Numbered from the stretch's first letter, positions 34,468 through 45,380 are shown. The stretch is DNA of 64,000 bases from JAAYRG01 sp964643255 (GCA_964643255.1 CAZXSM010000002.1:1-64000); one strand, 5' to 3'. Made by a program: numbers and translations. The notes: a model not told the origin generated them from the sequence alone.

Positions 34468-37400
34468 TGAAAATATATCTTCAAGCTCTTCACGAGTTAA
34501 GCTGTTTACAAAAATTTCTTTTGAATGAATAATTGAATCTGACAATTCTTTTTTACGTTTTTGCAACTTATAAATTTTTTCTTCAATTGTGTTTTTTGTT
34601 ATCATTTTCATAACATGGACTGTTTTATCTTGCCCAATACGGTGAACCCTATCTGTAGCTTGTTCTTCTACCGCAGGATTCCACCATGGATCATAGTGAA
34701 TAACCGTATCTGCCCCTACTAGATTAAGACCTGTACCTCCAGCCTTTAAGGAGATTAAGAATATTTCCCTTTCCCCTTCATTAAATCTTTTTACATATTC
34801 ATTTCGATCTTTTATCTTAGTACTACCATCCAAATAAAAGTAGTCTATGTTATTTTCATCAAGAGAATCTTTTATAATGGAAAGCATAGATGTAAACTGA
34901 GAAAAAAGTAATATTCTGTGTTTATTAGCTAAGGCTTCATTAATAATATCCTCAAGCATCATTAGTTTACCACTTCCACCATCATAATCTTCTAAAAAAG
35001 TTGAAGGATGGCAACATATCTGTCTTAGTCTAGTTAGTACTGTCAATATTTTGATCTTGCTTTTCTCAAAGCCATGGTCCTCAATCTCTGAAGTAAGTTC
35101 ATTTCTAGCATTAGCCAAATATGAATTGTAGAGCAGCCTTTGTTCCTCTGTCATGTCTGAGACCTTTTTCTCTTCTATTTTATCAGGTAACTCTTTTAAT
35201 ACATCTTTTTTCATACGTCTAAGTATAAAAGGTGAGGTCTTGTTACGTAATTCTTCTAATGCTTGTTCATCACCTTTTAGAATCGGTTTTTCTATCTCTT
35301 TAGAAAATTTACTGTGACGAGATAAATATCCTGGCATTATAAAATCAAATATTGACCACAATTCTGTTAAAGAGTTCTCTATTGGAGTACCAGTAATAGC
35401 AAATCTATGTTTAGACTTAATTAACTTAACTGATTTTGAATTTAATGAGTTTGGATTTTTTATATTTTGAGCCTCATCTATAAAGATAGTATTAAAATGG
35501 ATATCCTTATATAAATCAATATCTCTTCTAATAAGTGGATATGAAGTAATCCAAATATCAGTCTCCTTATCATTCTCAATTATTTTCTTTCTTTCTTCAG
35601 GTGTACCAATTATAATCGTAGAAGTCAGATCAGGTGCAAATGTTTCAATTTCATCTTGCCAGTTATAAACTAAGGATGATGGACAGACTACTAAGAATTT
35701 ATCATCTTTAGCAACATCTATCCTGGATTTGATATAAACAATTGATTGAAGAGTTTTACCCAGTCCCATATCATCTGCAAGAATTCCACCTAGACTATAA
35801 TTAGCTAAGGTACGAAGCCATTTATATCCGGTAATTTGATAATTACGCAGTGTGGCGTTAATTCCTTTAGGAAGAACATAATCCTTAACTTCAGGATTCA
35901 TAATAGTATCTACTAAGTCAACAAAACTTTCACTTTTTTCTACTTTTATTCGTTCATTGTCTAAGGCATTTTCTAAATACACTGCCTCACTATTAGGAAG
36001 CTCTATTGTAGATTTATCCATATCCTTATATAAAATATTTAAGTTAGATAAGATTTGATAAACATCTTTAATTAATGGGTCATCTAGCTTTATATAATTA
36101 TTATTTTTCAGTCTATAATATTTTTTCTTAACCCTGTAAGCTCTTAATATCTCCTTTAATTCACTACTTGGAATATCTTCAAACTCCAGATTAAACTCTA
36201 GCAAATTCAAATCACTAGACAAACTAACCTGAGCATTTACATTGCTTGGATAGGTTATCTTCATAGTTTTATAAGTTTCTGTATAATACACTTCACAAAC
36301 TTCAGTTAATTCATTAATCTTTTCAGATAAGAATCTATATATTTTATCATCATTATCCATAACAAATCTATTTTCGTCTGGTTGAAATCCGTAGCTTTCT
36401 AGCAACTCAATAAAAGAATCTTCTTCTAAAGCTTGTCTTAGAATAATATATTCATCATTAGGTGGTAATGAAAATGAGTTGAATTCAATATTACCATAAC
36501 GAAAGTGAAGTTCTGCAATTACACTAGATTTCTCCAAATCCAAATATACAACTGCTTCTAGATCTTCAGTTATAAATTTGTCCTTGATTTCTTCAGGAAT
36601 AGAAACTTGAAATGTTTCATTAATAGTTGGCAATATGATTTCTAAAAACTTATCTCTATTAGCACCTACAAAATATAAAGGCTTACTATCTTCTCCTAAA
36701 TGATTATAAAATGGAGCATAGTTTCTAATAAACCTTTTGTTTGGTTGATATATTACTTTATCCATATATAGTAACTGACCTGTTTGCATCAATGGAATCA
36801 CATCATGTTTACCGCAATACTCCATTGATACTCCATTATCTTCTAGGTGTATTTGATATTCAATATCAGGGTTAGATATATTATAAGTTGTGTTTTCATA
36901 TGTTTTATCATAGAGTTCAAGTATAAAATTCGAACCTTCAATTATATTTAAAAACCTAAAAAGCAGGTTTGACGAAAGTAAAACCTTATCTTTATCAAAC
37001 ACATCATTATGAAACTTAACATTACTTATTTTTTGAATTTCATAAATTTCCATTAGAAAATCCATTATTTCTTGAGATCTTTTGTCAAACTTACTTATAC
37101 CAGGAATAAACTTGAAATTCTTACCAAGAGAAATTGTTTTTTCGTCATAGTAATCATTTATAAACTTCTTAATAGATTGTATCTTATAAAGTTGATGACT
37201 ACCTGCACGGAAGGTAACATATGAATTGGATTTATTTCTATCAATTAATTCCGGTATGTTTAAGATTACTTCTAATGTAAAGGTTTCACCTTTTGGTACA
37301 ATCACTTCACGGTTGTGAAAATACTCCAAAATTTGAAAGATTGCTTTATCTTCGGGATTATCAGGCTCATCCATTAAAGTTTTTTCTTCATAATTTAACA

Positions 37401-37671
37401 CAAAAAACAAAGCAGTAACCATATGTCTACAGCCACCGTCATGTTTTAAATGATTAGCACAGTTACAATGGTGCTTAAACTTACCATCTTCAAATACATC
37501 AATAGTAACTAAATACTTGAATTTATCTTCAATGGTTATGCGGTATTGTTTCTTTCCTTTTGACCATGTAGCATTAGTAATCTTATTATCTTTAAAATCT
37601 TTTAGTCCTTGAGAGTATACTAAATCATCATAAGCTAAATTCCTTATGCCTAATCTTGTTAGTTGTAACAT
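34465..37671 (-). CDS. SWIM-domain SNF2-family helicase
   Basis: 1068 residues. A SWIM zinc finger (CNCANHLKHDGGCRHM, about 69-84), a long middle region as in bacterial DUF3670/SNF2-associated proteins, then a Swi2/Snf2 ATPase: DDMGLGKTLQS (motif I, near 633), FIDEAQNIKN (motif II, DEAQ), TGTPIENSLTELWS, and the second lobe with LKAGGTGLNL and DRVHRIGQ. Such proteins translocate on duplex DNA; the bacterial role is unclear, perhaps transcription or repair. Stop lies in the shared terminator. Start ATG follows AAAGGAG. Confidence 0.92.
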   Translation of the reverse strand: MLQLTRLGIRNLAYDDLVYSQGLKDFKDNKITNATWSKGKKQYRITIEDKFKYLVTIDVFEDGKFKHHCNCANHLKHDGGCRHMVTALFFVLNYEEKTLMDEPDNPEDKAIFQILEYFHNREVIVPKGETFTLEVILNIPELIDRNKSNSYVTFRAGSHQLYKIQSIKKFINDYYDEKTISLGKNFKFIPGISKFDKRSQEIMDFLMEIYEIQKISNVKFHNDVFDKDKVLLSSNLLFRFLNIIEGSNFILELYDKTYENTTYNISNPDIEYQIHLEDNGVSMEYCGKHDVIPLMQTGQLLYMDKVIYQPNKRFIRNYAPFYNHLGEDSKPLYFVGANRDKFLEIILPTINETFQVSIPEEIKDKFITEDLEAVVYLDLEKSSVIAELHFRYGNIEFNSFSLPPNDEYIILRQALEEDSFIELLESYGFQPDENRFVMDNDDKIYRFLSEKINELTEVCEVYYTETYKTMKITYPSNVNAQVSLSSDLNLLEFNLEFEDIPSSELKEILRAYRVKKKYYRLKNNNYIKLDDPLIKDVYQILSNLNILYKDMDKSTIELPNSEAVYLENALDNERIKVEKSESFVDLVDTIMNPEVKDYVLPKGINATLRNYQITGYKWLRTLANYSLGGILADDMGLGKTLQSIVYIKSRIDVAKDDKFLVVCPSSLVYNWQDEIETFAPDLTSTIIIGTPEERKKIIENDKETDIWITSYPLIRRDIDLYKDIHFNTIFIDEAQNIKNPNSLNSKSVKLIKSKHRFAITGTPIENSLTELWSIFDFIMPGYLSRHSKFSKEIEKPILKGDEQALEELRNKTSPFILRRMKKDVLKELPDKIEEKKVSDMTEEQRLLYNSYLANARNELTSEIEDHGFEKSKIKILTVLTRLRQICCHPSTFLEDYDGGSGKLMMLEDIINEALANKHRILLFSQFTSMLSIIKDSLDENNIDYFYLDGSTKIKDRNEYVKRFNEGEREIFLISLKAGGTGLNLVGADTVIHYDPWWNPAVEEQATDRVHRIGQDKTVHVMKMITKNTIEEKIYKLQKRKKELSDSIIHSKEIFVNSLTREELEDIFS

Positions 37672-37760
37672 CTAAAACTCCTTTAAAAAATATATATTTA
37701 TAATATAATTTACATCTACCTATTATACCATACTTATAAAGATAATTCATCCTTTTGCCT

Positions 37761-38042
37761 TTATATAATCTCTCTTTCAACATTGATTATGTCTCCTGGA
37801 ACTAAAGTTTCTATATAATTTAGGATCTTATCAATTTGACTATCAATAATTCTTTTGTTATTAGAAACAAGGGAAATGCCAATTACTATATTCTTGTGAA
37901 TATCTTGATCTTCTACTTCTGCAATAGATACGTTAAACTTATTTCTAACCTTTGAACATATACTTTTTACTATAGCCCGTTTTTCCTTCAAAGATTGGGC
38001 AAATGATATATATATTTTTACTTTAACTATACCAACAAGCAT
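37761..38042 (-). CDS. DUF503 protein (YlxP-like)
   Basis: 93 residues. MLVGIVKVKIYISFAQSLKEKRAIVKSIC and KFNVSIAEVEDQD are the family pattern. YlxP usually sits in the nusA-infB-rbfA operon and is thought to help ribosome biogenesis; here it stands apart, between the helicase and a carboxypeptidase. Start ATG follows GAGGTG. Confidence 0.88.
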   Translation of the reverse strand: MLVGIVKVKIYISFAQSLKEKRAIVKSICSKVRNKFNVSIAEVEDQDIHKNIVIGISLVSNNKRIIDSQIDKILNYIETLVPGDIINVEREII

Positions 38043-38112
38043 AATATCACCTCTTCTTACTCCAATATAATATATATTTACTATATTGAAAATACCAAGC
38101 TTATATTTTATT

Positions 38113-39384
38113 TCAATATATTTGGTTTATCCATAAAAAGAATACTTTTTCAAAGCAGTAGTCAAAATCTATTTCAGATATACTATCCCTTGTGAGTATT
38201 GGTATTTCTTTGATAAAGTCATCATTTACATAGTAATTAGCTTTACCAATTATAGTATTTTCATCAACTGGAGCTTGAATTTGTTGGGGCATAAAGTAAT
38301 CAATTCTTATGCTATCATTAGCTCCTACAAGTATGGGGATTTCACCATCATAATATAAGTGATTAATCTTTTCTATTCCATCTTTAACGTAGATGGGAGT
38401 AAATGTGTGGGGGTAAAATATATTTATTTTTTCAAAATTATTTCTACCATAATCCATTAGCTTTCTTGTATCTTTCCATTTAAAGCTACGATTTGGAGGC
38501 CAGCCACTGGCTAGTACAGAGGATATGTATGTCTTATTATTTTCTTTTACACCACCAACAAAGCAATATCCTGCATTATTAGTGAATCCAGTTTTTATTC
38601 CAATTGCTCCATCATACATATATAAGAATTTGTCTTTATTAGAAACCATAAAGTTCCGTCCCTTAGTTAACTCACTAAAGGTCCAATTAGGGGCATTTGT
38701 TATAGCTATAAAGTCTGGGTTAAGAACAGCATAAGCCCCTATCTTACATATTTCTACAGCTGTCGTGTAGTGTCCTTCAGCATCTAGTCCATTAGGGGTA
38801 ACAAAGTTTGTATCTATACACCCAAGTTCCTTTGCCTTTTCATTCATCATAGAAGCAAATCCCTCTACACTTGTACCAACATGTTCTGCTATAGCAACTG
38901 CCACATCATTATGGGATTCTAACATTAGGGAATGTAACAAGTCTCTCATATAATATTGTTGGCCTTCTTTAATACCTAGTTTAACAGGCGGCATAGTGGA
39001 AGCATGTTTTGAAACCATGACAATATCATCCATATTACTGTTTTCTAAAGCAATAATACAGGTCATTATCTTGGTAGTACTAGCCATAGCCTTCCTACTA
39101 TATCCATCTTTCTCGTATAAAACTCTCCCACTATTACCATCTATTAAGGCTGCATTTAGGGCATTTAACTTAATATTCTCTTCTTCTCTTATAGTCGGCT
39201 TATTAATTCGATTCATCTTACTATCTAGATACAATGTATATTCATTTTCTCTTATTTCTGGGTCTGCAATACTATAACTTTCTTCCTCTGCTGTCATAAG
39301 CTCATTTAAACCACTATAGTATCTAGCAGAAAAAACTCCAATAAAAAAACAAACAATAAAAATTGCTAATAATCGCTTCCTCAT
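38113..39384 (-). CDS. D-alanyl-D-alanine carboxypeptidase (DacF type)
   Basis: Serine penicillin-binding enzyme (S11) that trims the terminal D-Ala of peptidoglycan stem peptides; exported by an N-terminal membrane segment (LLAIFIVCFFIGVFSARY). Catalytic motifs: MASTTKIM (SxxK), SHND (SxN), and GIKTGFTNNAGY (KTG), followed by a PBP5-like C-terminal domain. The ATG at 39384, ten bases after AGGA, is preferred over GTG at 39393. One of two paralogues in the window; both have GGACGTGA just before the start. Confidence 0.92.
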   Translation of the reverse strand: MRKRLLAIFIVCFFIGVFSARYYSGLNELMTAEEESYSIADPEIRENEYTLYLDSKMNRINKPTIREEENIKLNALNAALIDGNSGRVLYEKDGYSRKAMASTTKIMTCIIALENSNMDDIVMVSKHASTMPPVKLGIKEGQQYYMRDLLHSLMLESHNDVAVAIAEHVGTSVEGFASMMNEKAKELGCIDTNFVTPNGLDAEGHYTTAVEICKIGAYAVLNPDFIAITNAPNWTFSELTKGRNFMVSNKDKFLYMYDGAIGIKTGFTNNAGYCFVGGVKENNKTYISSVLASGWPPNRSFKWKDTRKLMDYGRNNFEKINIFYPHTFTPIYVKDGIEKINHLYYDGEIPILVGANDSIRIDYFMPQQIQAPVDENTIIGKANYYVNDDFIKEIPILTRDSISEIDFDYCFEKVFFLWINQIY

Positions 39385-39522
39385 AAACTTCACGTCCTAC
39401 AATTAACCTATAATAAAGTTTATAGAAAAAATTAAAATATATACATGATTATTAACTTATATCTATGATTTGTAGTTTTCTAAAAAGTTAAAGATAAGCT
39501 TACACCTGTAATTTTATTGATT

Positions 39523-42500
39523 TCACTTAAGGGTTTTGTTAGCAACTGATAGCATTAATTTAATTCTGTTTTCTTGATTCACATTTGACAAGCCGGGATC
39601 ATAATCAATTGCCGATATATTTGCATGGGGATACTTAGCTTTTATTGCCTTAATCATCCCTCTTCCACTTATATGATTAGGCAAGCAGCCCAAGGGTTGA
39701 ATACATAGAATATTATCGATTCCTTGTTCTAGGTATTCTAACATTTCAGCAGGAATTAACCAACCTTCACCTGTATGATTACCTATGGAAAGGATTTGGG
39801 AACCTAAGCTTGCTAGTTCATCTATAGGTCTTGGTGGAGTAAACCTATTGCTTAAGCTTAATCCTTCTATTGTAGACCTTCTGTAATAATCCAAATAGTT
39901 AATAGCAACTTTGGACGCTTGTTTTTTAATCCTGCTGCCGGCTAGGTATTTGTTTTTAAAGTCTGCATTGTACAGGGAATAATAGAAGAAGTCTATTAAG
40001 TCAGGCATAACAACTTCTGCTCCACTCTTTTCTATACTTGTAATAATATTATCATTAGCTATTGGGTGATATTTTGCAAATATTTCCCCTACTACTGCTA
40101 CTTTAGGCTTATTAATATCATTAATTTCTAAGTTGTCGAATTCATATATTATATCTTTAATTGATTTATCAAATATATGTTTATTACCTCTTGTAAGAAT
40201 GATTTTCGCCTTCTCATTCCATTTATAATATAAATTTAAAGCTGAACCAGGAACTTTTTCGTAAGGTCTTGTTCTATATAAAACCTTCATAAATAAGTCC
40301 CCGTATATTATAGCTTGAATAAGTCTATTAACAAGGTTTGGTGTGTATACAAATCCTGGTTGTTTCCCTAGACCAACAATATTTAGGGAAATTATTGACA
40401 CATTTTCAAAGCCAGCTTGTTTTAATGCTAACTCAAGAAAGGGAATATAGTTTGTTGCTCTACAACCACCACCTGTTTGGGTGAGTATTATTGATGTTGT
40501 ATCGGGGTCATATTTACCTGATTGCAAGGCCCTTATTATTTGTCCTACTATCAATATAGCGGGATAACACACATCATTGTTGACATACTTTAATCCAACA
40601 TTTGTATCATCATTATTTGGTTGAAGAACTTCTAGTTTATAACCACTTGCCCTAGCTGCTTCCTCTACTAATTCAAAATGTATTGGAGACATTTGTGGTG
40701 CAAGTATAGTATCTGTTTGCTTTCTCCTCCTATCAAAGATTGGATATCCAGAGCCTAAATCATGTTTTTCTGCTATATATTTATTCTTTGATCTGTCTCT
40801 TATAGCAGCCTTAAGTGATCTTATCCTAATTTTAGCTGCCCCTAGATTCTTACCTTCATCTATTTTTATTAAAGTGTACATTTTCCCGGCACTTGCAAGC
40901 ATGACAGCAAGTTGGTCAGAAGTTATGGAATCCAGGCCACAACCAAAAGAATTAAGTTGTAACAGTTCTAAATTGGACTCATCTATCACACTTTGTGCTG
41001 CTCTGTATATCCTTGAATTATAGGCCCACTGGTCAACAATTCTTAGGTCTCCTTTAAGCTCCGAAAGATCAGAGACGCTATCTTCAGATAAAACAGCAAA
41101 TCCTAGTGAATTAATAAGTTCAGGAATTCCATGATTGATTTCAGGATCCACATGGTAGGGTTTACCACATAAGACAATTCCTTTTTTACCCCTTTGATTT
41201 AGATAGTTTATAGCTTTTTTGCCTACTTTTCTTATATCATCTTGATAAGCCTTTTGCTCCTTTATTGCTAATGAAAGGGCATATTTGACTTCTATAATAT
41301 TTAACTTATATTTAGTAAAGCTTTCAACTATCCGTCTTGCCAATAGGTCTTCATTATCTAAAGATATAAAAGGATTTATAAATTCTATATCTTCATCTTG
41401 GATTTGGTCAATATTGTTTTTTAATACTTCTCCATAGGATATAACAATTGGACAATTATAATGGTTATCAACGTCTTTATATTCCTGCTTTTCATAAAAT
41501 ACAGATGGGAAAAATATAGTTTTAATTCCCCTATCAATTAAATCCAAAACATGGCCATGGGCTATTTTAGCTGGATAACATACTGATTCTGCAGGAATAG
41601 TATCAAGACCCCTTTCATATAGCTTCTTTGATGATGACCTTGATAATTCAACCCTGAAGCCTAGATTAGTGAGCAAGGTAAACCATAAGGGATAGTTCTC
41701 ATAAATTCCTAGTACTCTTGGAATACCAATTACTCCTCTACCTGCCTTCTCATAAGCTAAAGGTTTATAATTGAAAACCCTTCTATACTTGTATTTATAT
41801 AGGTTTATTGCCTTTTCATCACTTTTCTTTTTATTTCCTAGTCCGTTTTCACACCGGTTTCCGGATATAAACTTGTCTTTATTAGAAAACACATTAACTG
41901 TTAGCAAACAATTGTTACCACAGCCTTTACACCTGGTAAATGTTTTCTTGACTGATAGATTTTCTAGGTCTTTTAAAGATAAGAGTCTTGTTTTATTATC
42001 AAATTCATTTACATTTTCATAATACCTTTCTCTAGCAATTAATGCTGCTCCAAAAGCACCCATTATTCCTGATATGTCAGGTCTAATTACTTGTCTCCCA
42101 CTAAGTAATTCAAAACACCTAAGTACTCCATCATTTAAGAAGGTTCCCCCAGATACAACTATTCTTTGTCCCAAATCTTCTTTATCACGTAGTTTAATAA
42201 CTTTATATAGAGCATTCTTAACTACTGAATAAGATAAACCTGCAGATATATCATTAGAGTTTGCCCCTTCCTTTTGGGCTTGTTTTACTCTGGAATTCAT
42301 AAATACTGTACATTTTGATCCTAAGTCAACTGGTTCCTTTGCTATAGTTGCAGCAGTGGCAAAATCTTCGACTGACATCTTAAGAGAGGATGCAAAACCT
42401 TCTATAAATGAACCACACCCTGAGGAACAAGCTTCATTTAGAAGTATGTTATCTATAGTACCATTTTTAATCCGCATACATTTCATGTCTTGCCCACCTA

Positions 42501-43755
42501 TATCAATTATAAAGTCTACTCCAGGAAGGAAATAATCTGCTGCCCTATAATGACATAAGGTTTCTATTTCACCCAGATCAATTCTAAGGGCTGCTTTAAT
42601 AAATGCTTCACCATAGCCAGTTACAGCACTATAGGCAATCTCTGCTTCTTTATTAAGCTTGCTATATATTTCCTTTATCCTTGCAATTAAATGGCTAAGA
42701 GGGTCTCCGTGGTTATTATCATAATAGTGATAAAGAAGTTCCCCCTTATCTCCAATTAAAACAAGCTTGACGGTGGTAGAACCCGAATCTATTCCTAAAA
42801 ATGTTTTGCCCTTATAATCTTCTAGATTTTGTTTTTTTACACTAGTAGTATTATGCCTTTTTATAAAATCATCGTATTCTTCTTTGTTATTAAATAAAGG
42901 AGGTAATCTGTTTACATCTTCATCTTTAATATTTTTTATGTCTTTTATTTTATTTAATATATCTTCCAAGTATCTTATTTGCCCTTTATAAGATAAATAT
43001 GCAGCACCTATTGCTGGAAATAACTGAGAATTATCTGGAAGTATAAGATTTTCATCCTTTAAACCTAAAGTTTCTTTAAATCTCTTTCCTAATTCAGATA
43101 AAAAGTATAAGGGCCCACCTAATAAGGCAACATTACCCTTAATAGGTCTTCCTTGAGCAAGTCCACCTATTGTTTGGTTTACTACTGCTTGAAATATGGA
43201 AGCAGCTATATCTTCTTTTCTTGCCCCATCATTTAGTAGAGGTTGTATATCAGTTTTAGCAAACACTCCACATCTAGATGCTATAGGATAAATAATTTGG
43301 TATCCCTTAGCCAATTCATTAAGACCACCAGCATCGGTATCAAGAAGGGATGCCATCTGGTCTATAAATGCGCCAGTTCCTCCTGCACAAGACCCATTCA
43401 TTCTTTGGTCCATACTGCCTCTAAAATAGGTTATTTTGGCATCTTCTCCCCCTAGCTCGACTGCTACATCAGTTTGAGGTATTAACTCCTTTACTGCCTT
43501 ACTACATGAAATAACTTCTTGTTCAAATGGTATATCAAGCCATTTTGAAACTGATATTCCTCCTGAACCTGTAATACATATTTTACAAGGTATGTTGCCA
43601 AGAGCCTCATAAGAATTAATGACCATCTTGGTCATAGTACTTTTTATATCTGATAAATGTCTTTTATATTCATTATAAATAAGTTTATTGTCATCATTTA
43701 AGACTACTAATTTGATTGTTGTAGAACCTATGTCAAAACCAATTTTGTAATACAT
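39523..43755 (-). CDS. Giant acyl-CoA dehydratase activase-like protein (two BadF/BadG domains plus DUF2229)
   Basis: 1410 residues. Two ASKHA ATPase domains (about 1-260 and 318-590), each like HgdC, the ATP-driven electron donor of 2-hydroxyacyl-CoA dehydratase. The first has CAGGTGAF with Cys123 and SRCGVF with Cys162, matching the cluster cysteines of HgdC; the second has CSSGCGSFIEG and GSKCTVFMN. A Cys motif (RCKGCGNNCLL) follows, then DUF2229 and a dehydratase-subunit-like C-terminal half (CYPAKIAHG, CGLDSITSD). Long forms like this are common in Clostridia, but the substrate is unknown. Start ATG follows AGGAG; single-gene unit. Confidence 0.9.
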   Translation of the reverse strand: MYYKIGFDIGSTTIKLVVLNDDNKLIYNEYKRHLSDIKSTMTKMVINSYEALGNIPCKICITGSGGISVSKWLDIPFEQEVISCSKAVKELIPQTDVAVELGGEDAKITYFRGSMDQRMNGSCAGGTGAFIDQMASLLDTDAGGLNELAKGYQIIYPIASRCGVFAKTDIQPLLNDGARKEDIAASIFQAVVNQTIGGLAQGRPIKGNVALLGGPLYFLSELGKRFKETLGLKDENLILPDNSQLFPAIGAAYLSYKGQIRYLEDILNKIKDIKNIKDEDVNRLPPLFNNKEEYDDFIKRHNTTSVKKQNLEDYKGKTFLGIDSGSTTVKLVLIGDKGELLYHYYDNNHGDPLSHLIARIKEIYSKLNKEAEIAYSAVTGYGEAFIKAALRIDLGEIETLCHYRAADYFLPGVDFIIDIGGQDMKCMRIKNGTIDNILLNEACSSGCGSFIEGFASSLKMSVEDFATAATIAKEPVDLGSKCTVFMNSRVKQAQKEGANSNDISAGLSYSVVKNALYKVIKLRDKEDLGQRIVVSGGTFLNDGVLRCFELLSGRQVIRPDISGIMGAFGAALIARERYYENVNEFDNKTRLLSLKDLENLSVKKTFTRCKGCGNNCLLTVNVFSNKDKFISGNRCENGLGNKKKSDEKAINLYKYKYRRVFNYKPLAYEKAGRGVIGIPRVLGIYENYPLWFTLLTNLGFRVELSRSSSKKLYERGLDTIPAESVCYPAKIAHGHVLDLIDRGIKTIFFPSVFYEKQEYKDVDNHYNCPIVISYGEVLKNNIDQIQDEDIEFINPFISLDNEDLLARRIVESFTKYKLNIIEVKYALSLAIKEQKAYQDDIRKVGKKAINYLNQRGKKGIVLCGKPYHVDPEINHGIPELINSLGFAVLSEDSVSDLSELKGDLRIVDQWAYNSRIYRAAQSVIDESNLELLQLNSFGCGLDSITSDQLAVMLASAGKMYTLIKIDEGKNLGAAKIRIRSLKAAIRDRSKNKYIAEKHDLGSGYPIFDRRRKQTDTILAPQMSPIHFELVEEAARASGYKLEVLQPNNDDTNVGLKYVNNDVCYPAILIVGQIIRALQSGKYDPDTTSIILTQTGGGCRATNYIPFLELALKQAGFENVSIISLNIVGLGKQPGFVYTPNLVNRLIQAIIYGDLFMKVLYRTRPYEKVPGSALNLYYKWNEKAKIILTRGNKHIFDKSIKDIIYEFDNLEINDINKPKVAVVGEIFAKYHPIANDNIITSIEKSGAEVVMPDLIDFFYYSLYNADFKNKYLAGSRIKKQASKVAINYLDYYRRSTIEGLSLSNRFTPPRPIDELASLGSQILSIGNHTGEGWLIPAEMLEYLEQGIDNILCIQPLGCLPNHISGRGMIKAIKAKYPHANISAIDYDPGLSNVNQENRIKLMLSVANKTLK

Positions 43756-43864
43756 TATTTTCTCCTATTTTCCATTATAATAAAGTATACATTTACTTAT
43801 TGTTTCCCTAAGATGGTAAATTCATTCTTAATTAATTTAATGGTTTTGTTAATATAGGAAATAA

Positions 43865-43910
43865 AAAAGCTGGAATACAAGTTAAAAATTCTTCTTGCAT
43901 TCCAGCTTTT
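43865..43910 (-). terminator. msrA terminator
   Basis: AAAAGCTGGAATACAAG (43865-43881) pairs with CTTGCATTCCAGCTTTT (43894-43910) with one G-U; T run follows on the minus strand. Confidence 0.88.
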
Positions 43911-43934
43911 AATTAATTTTGTTATTGATATATA

Positions 43935-44447
43935 TTATAACTTTTTAACATTTTCAATTTGCTCTCTAGAGATATGACAGTATCCGTGAGGATTTTTTTC
44001 TAAATAATCTTGGTGATATTCCTCTGCTGAATAATAATTTTCTAAGGGCTCTACTTCAATTGCTATAGGTGCATCATATTTCTTTTGTAATTCATTTATT
44101 GAAGATTCAATAAGTTTTAAATCTCCTTGGTCTACATAATATATTCCTGTCCTATACTGAGGTCCTACATCCCCACCTTGCCTGTTTACTGAAGTTGGGT
44201 CTATCACATCATAATATAGACTTAGTAGTTTCTTAAGCTCAAGCTTATCTCCATCATATATAACCTTAACTGCCTCAGCATGTCCAGTGTTGTTATGGCT
44301 TACTTCTTCATAAGTAGGGTTTTCAGTGTCTCCATTTGCATAGCCTACCTCTGTCTTTATAACACCATTAATTGCCTGGAAATACATTTCTGTTCCCCAA
44401 AAGCATCCACCTGCTAAATATATTTCTCTATAATTATTTTTCTCCAT
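43935..44447 (-). CDS. msrA: Peptide methionine-S-sulfoxide reductase MsrA
   Basis: 170 residues from the ATG at 44447, which follows AAGGAG just after the stop of the glycosylase gene. Reduces Met-S-sulfoxide in proteins. LAGGCFWGTEMYFQ holds the catalytic Cys; QYRTGIYYVD and EEYHQDYLEKNPHGYC complete the family pattern. It is probably cotranscribed with the 8-oxoguanine glycosylase, so two oxidative-damage repair genes share an operon. Confidence 0.95.
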   Translation of the reverse strand: MEKNNYREIYLAGGCFWGTEMYFQAINGVIKTEVGYANGDTENPTYEEVSHNNTGHAEAVKVIYDGDKLELKKLLSLYYDVIDPTSVNRQGGDVGPQYRTGIYYVDQGDLKLIESSINELQKKYDAPIAIEVEPLENYYSAEEYHQDYLEKNPHGYCHISREQIENVKKL

Positions 44448-44451
44448 AATA

Positions 44452-45270
44452 TCACTCCTTTTCATATCCATACCGCATATAATAAAACATGTACTGTTGG
44501 ACTATTCCCGCATAACCTTCATATTTATCCCAACCAAAATCATTGTCATATATTTCTTCTAGGGTTTTCTTTATCCACACATCTACTGGAACCATATCTA
44601 AATGATGTAAACCAAATAGAGATATGCAATTTGCTACTTTGGGTCCAACTCCATATATCTTATTTAGTTCCTTAAATGCTTGGTCATGATCCATTGCCTT
44701 TAGTGAATTCAAGTCTAATTCTCCACTAGCAACTATTTGGGCTGCATTTTGTATATACTTATCTCTATATCCCACCTTAGCTTCTTTTAGTCCTCTAAGA
44801 CTTGCTATACTTAGAGCCTTGGGACTTGGAAATGTATAATATGTAATATTGCCATTTGTTTTCTTTTGGCCATACATTTTAGAAATTGTTTCTATACTAG
44901 ACTTTATAGCTGGTATATTCTTGTTCTGAGAAATTATAAAGCTTATAAGTACTTCAAATGGCTCTTGCTGTAATATTCTTATGCCACTTCCAAAACTTGC
45001 AGCATCTGATAAAAATTCATCATCTCCATTAATTAGACTATTACAAACTGCTCCATAGTCATAAGCTAAATCAAAGTAATTATACCATATGTCTTCAAAT
45101 TCATCCCTAGCACAACTTATATCTATGCTAGTCTCATTGATTTGCTTAAGAGTAGTGTATCTATTATAAGCAATCAAACTATATGTATTATCATCTATTT
45201 CATTCATCCTAAAACATTGGCCAGAATCAGCAATCTGTTTAAGATTTAAGTTATCTGCTTCAAAAATCAT
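44452..45270 (-). CDS. ogg: 8-oxoguanine DNA glycosylase (OGG1 type)
   Basis: 272-residue HhH-GPD glycosylase. N-terminal OGG domain (QIADSGQCFRMNEIDDNTYS), FIISQNKNIPAIKSSIETI, the catalytic Lys probably in KVGYRDKYIQNAA, the hairpin YGVGPKVANCISLFG and the catalytic Asp in VPVDVWIKK. Removes 8-oxoG paired with C and nicks the strand. Bacterial OGG1 is known from Clostridium. Start ATG follows AGAGAGG; coupled to msrA. Confidence 0.9.
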   Translation of the reverse strand: MIFEADNLNLKQIADSGQCFRMNEIDDNTYSLIAYNRYTTLKQINETSIDISCARDEFEDIWYNYFDLAYDYGAVCNSLINGDDEFLSDAASFGSGIRILQQEPFEVLISFIISQNKNIPAIKSSIETISKMYGQKKTNGNITYYTFPSPKALSIASLRGLKEAKVGYRDKYIQNAAQIVASGELDLNSLKAMDHDQAFKELNKIYGVGPKVANCISLFGLHHLDMVPVDVWIKKTLEEIYDNDFGWDKYEGYAGIVQQYMFYYMRYGYEKE

Positions 45271-45380
45271 TAGTTTCCTCTCTAATTATCAATATCTATA
45301 AGTTAATTAGATTTTACTTTATCTTAGAGAAAAAATCAATCTATCAGATTTATTACACAAGATGGATAGAGGTTAGTCTC

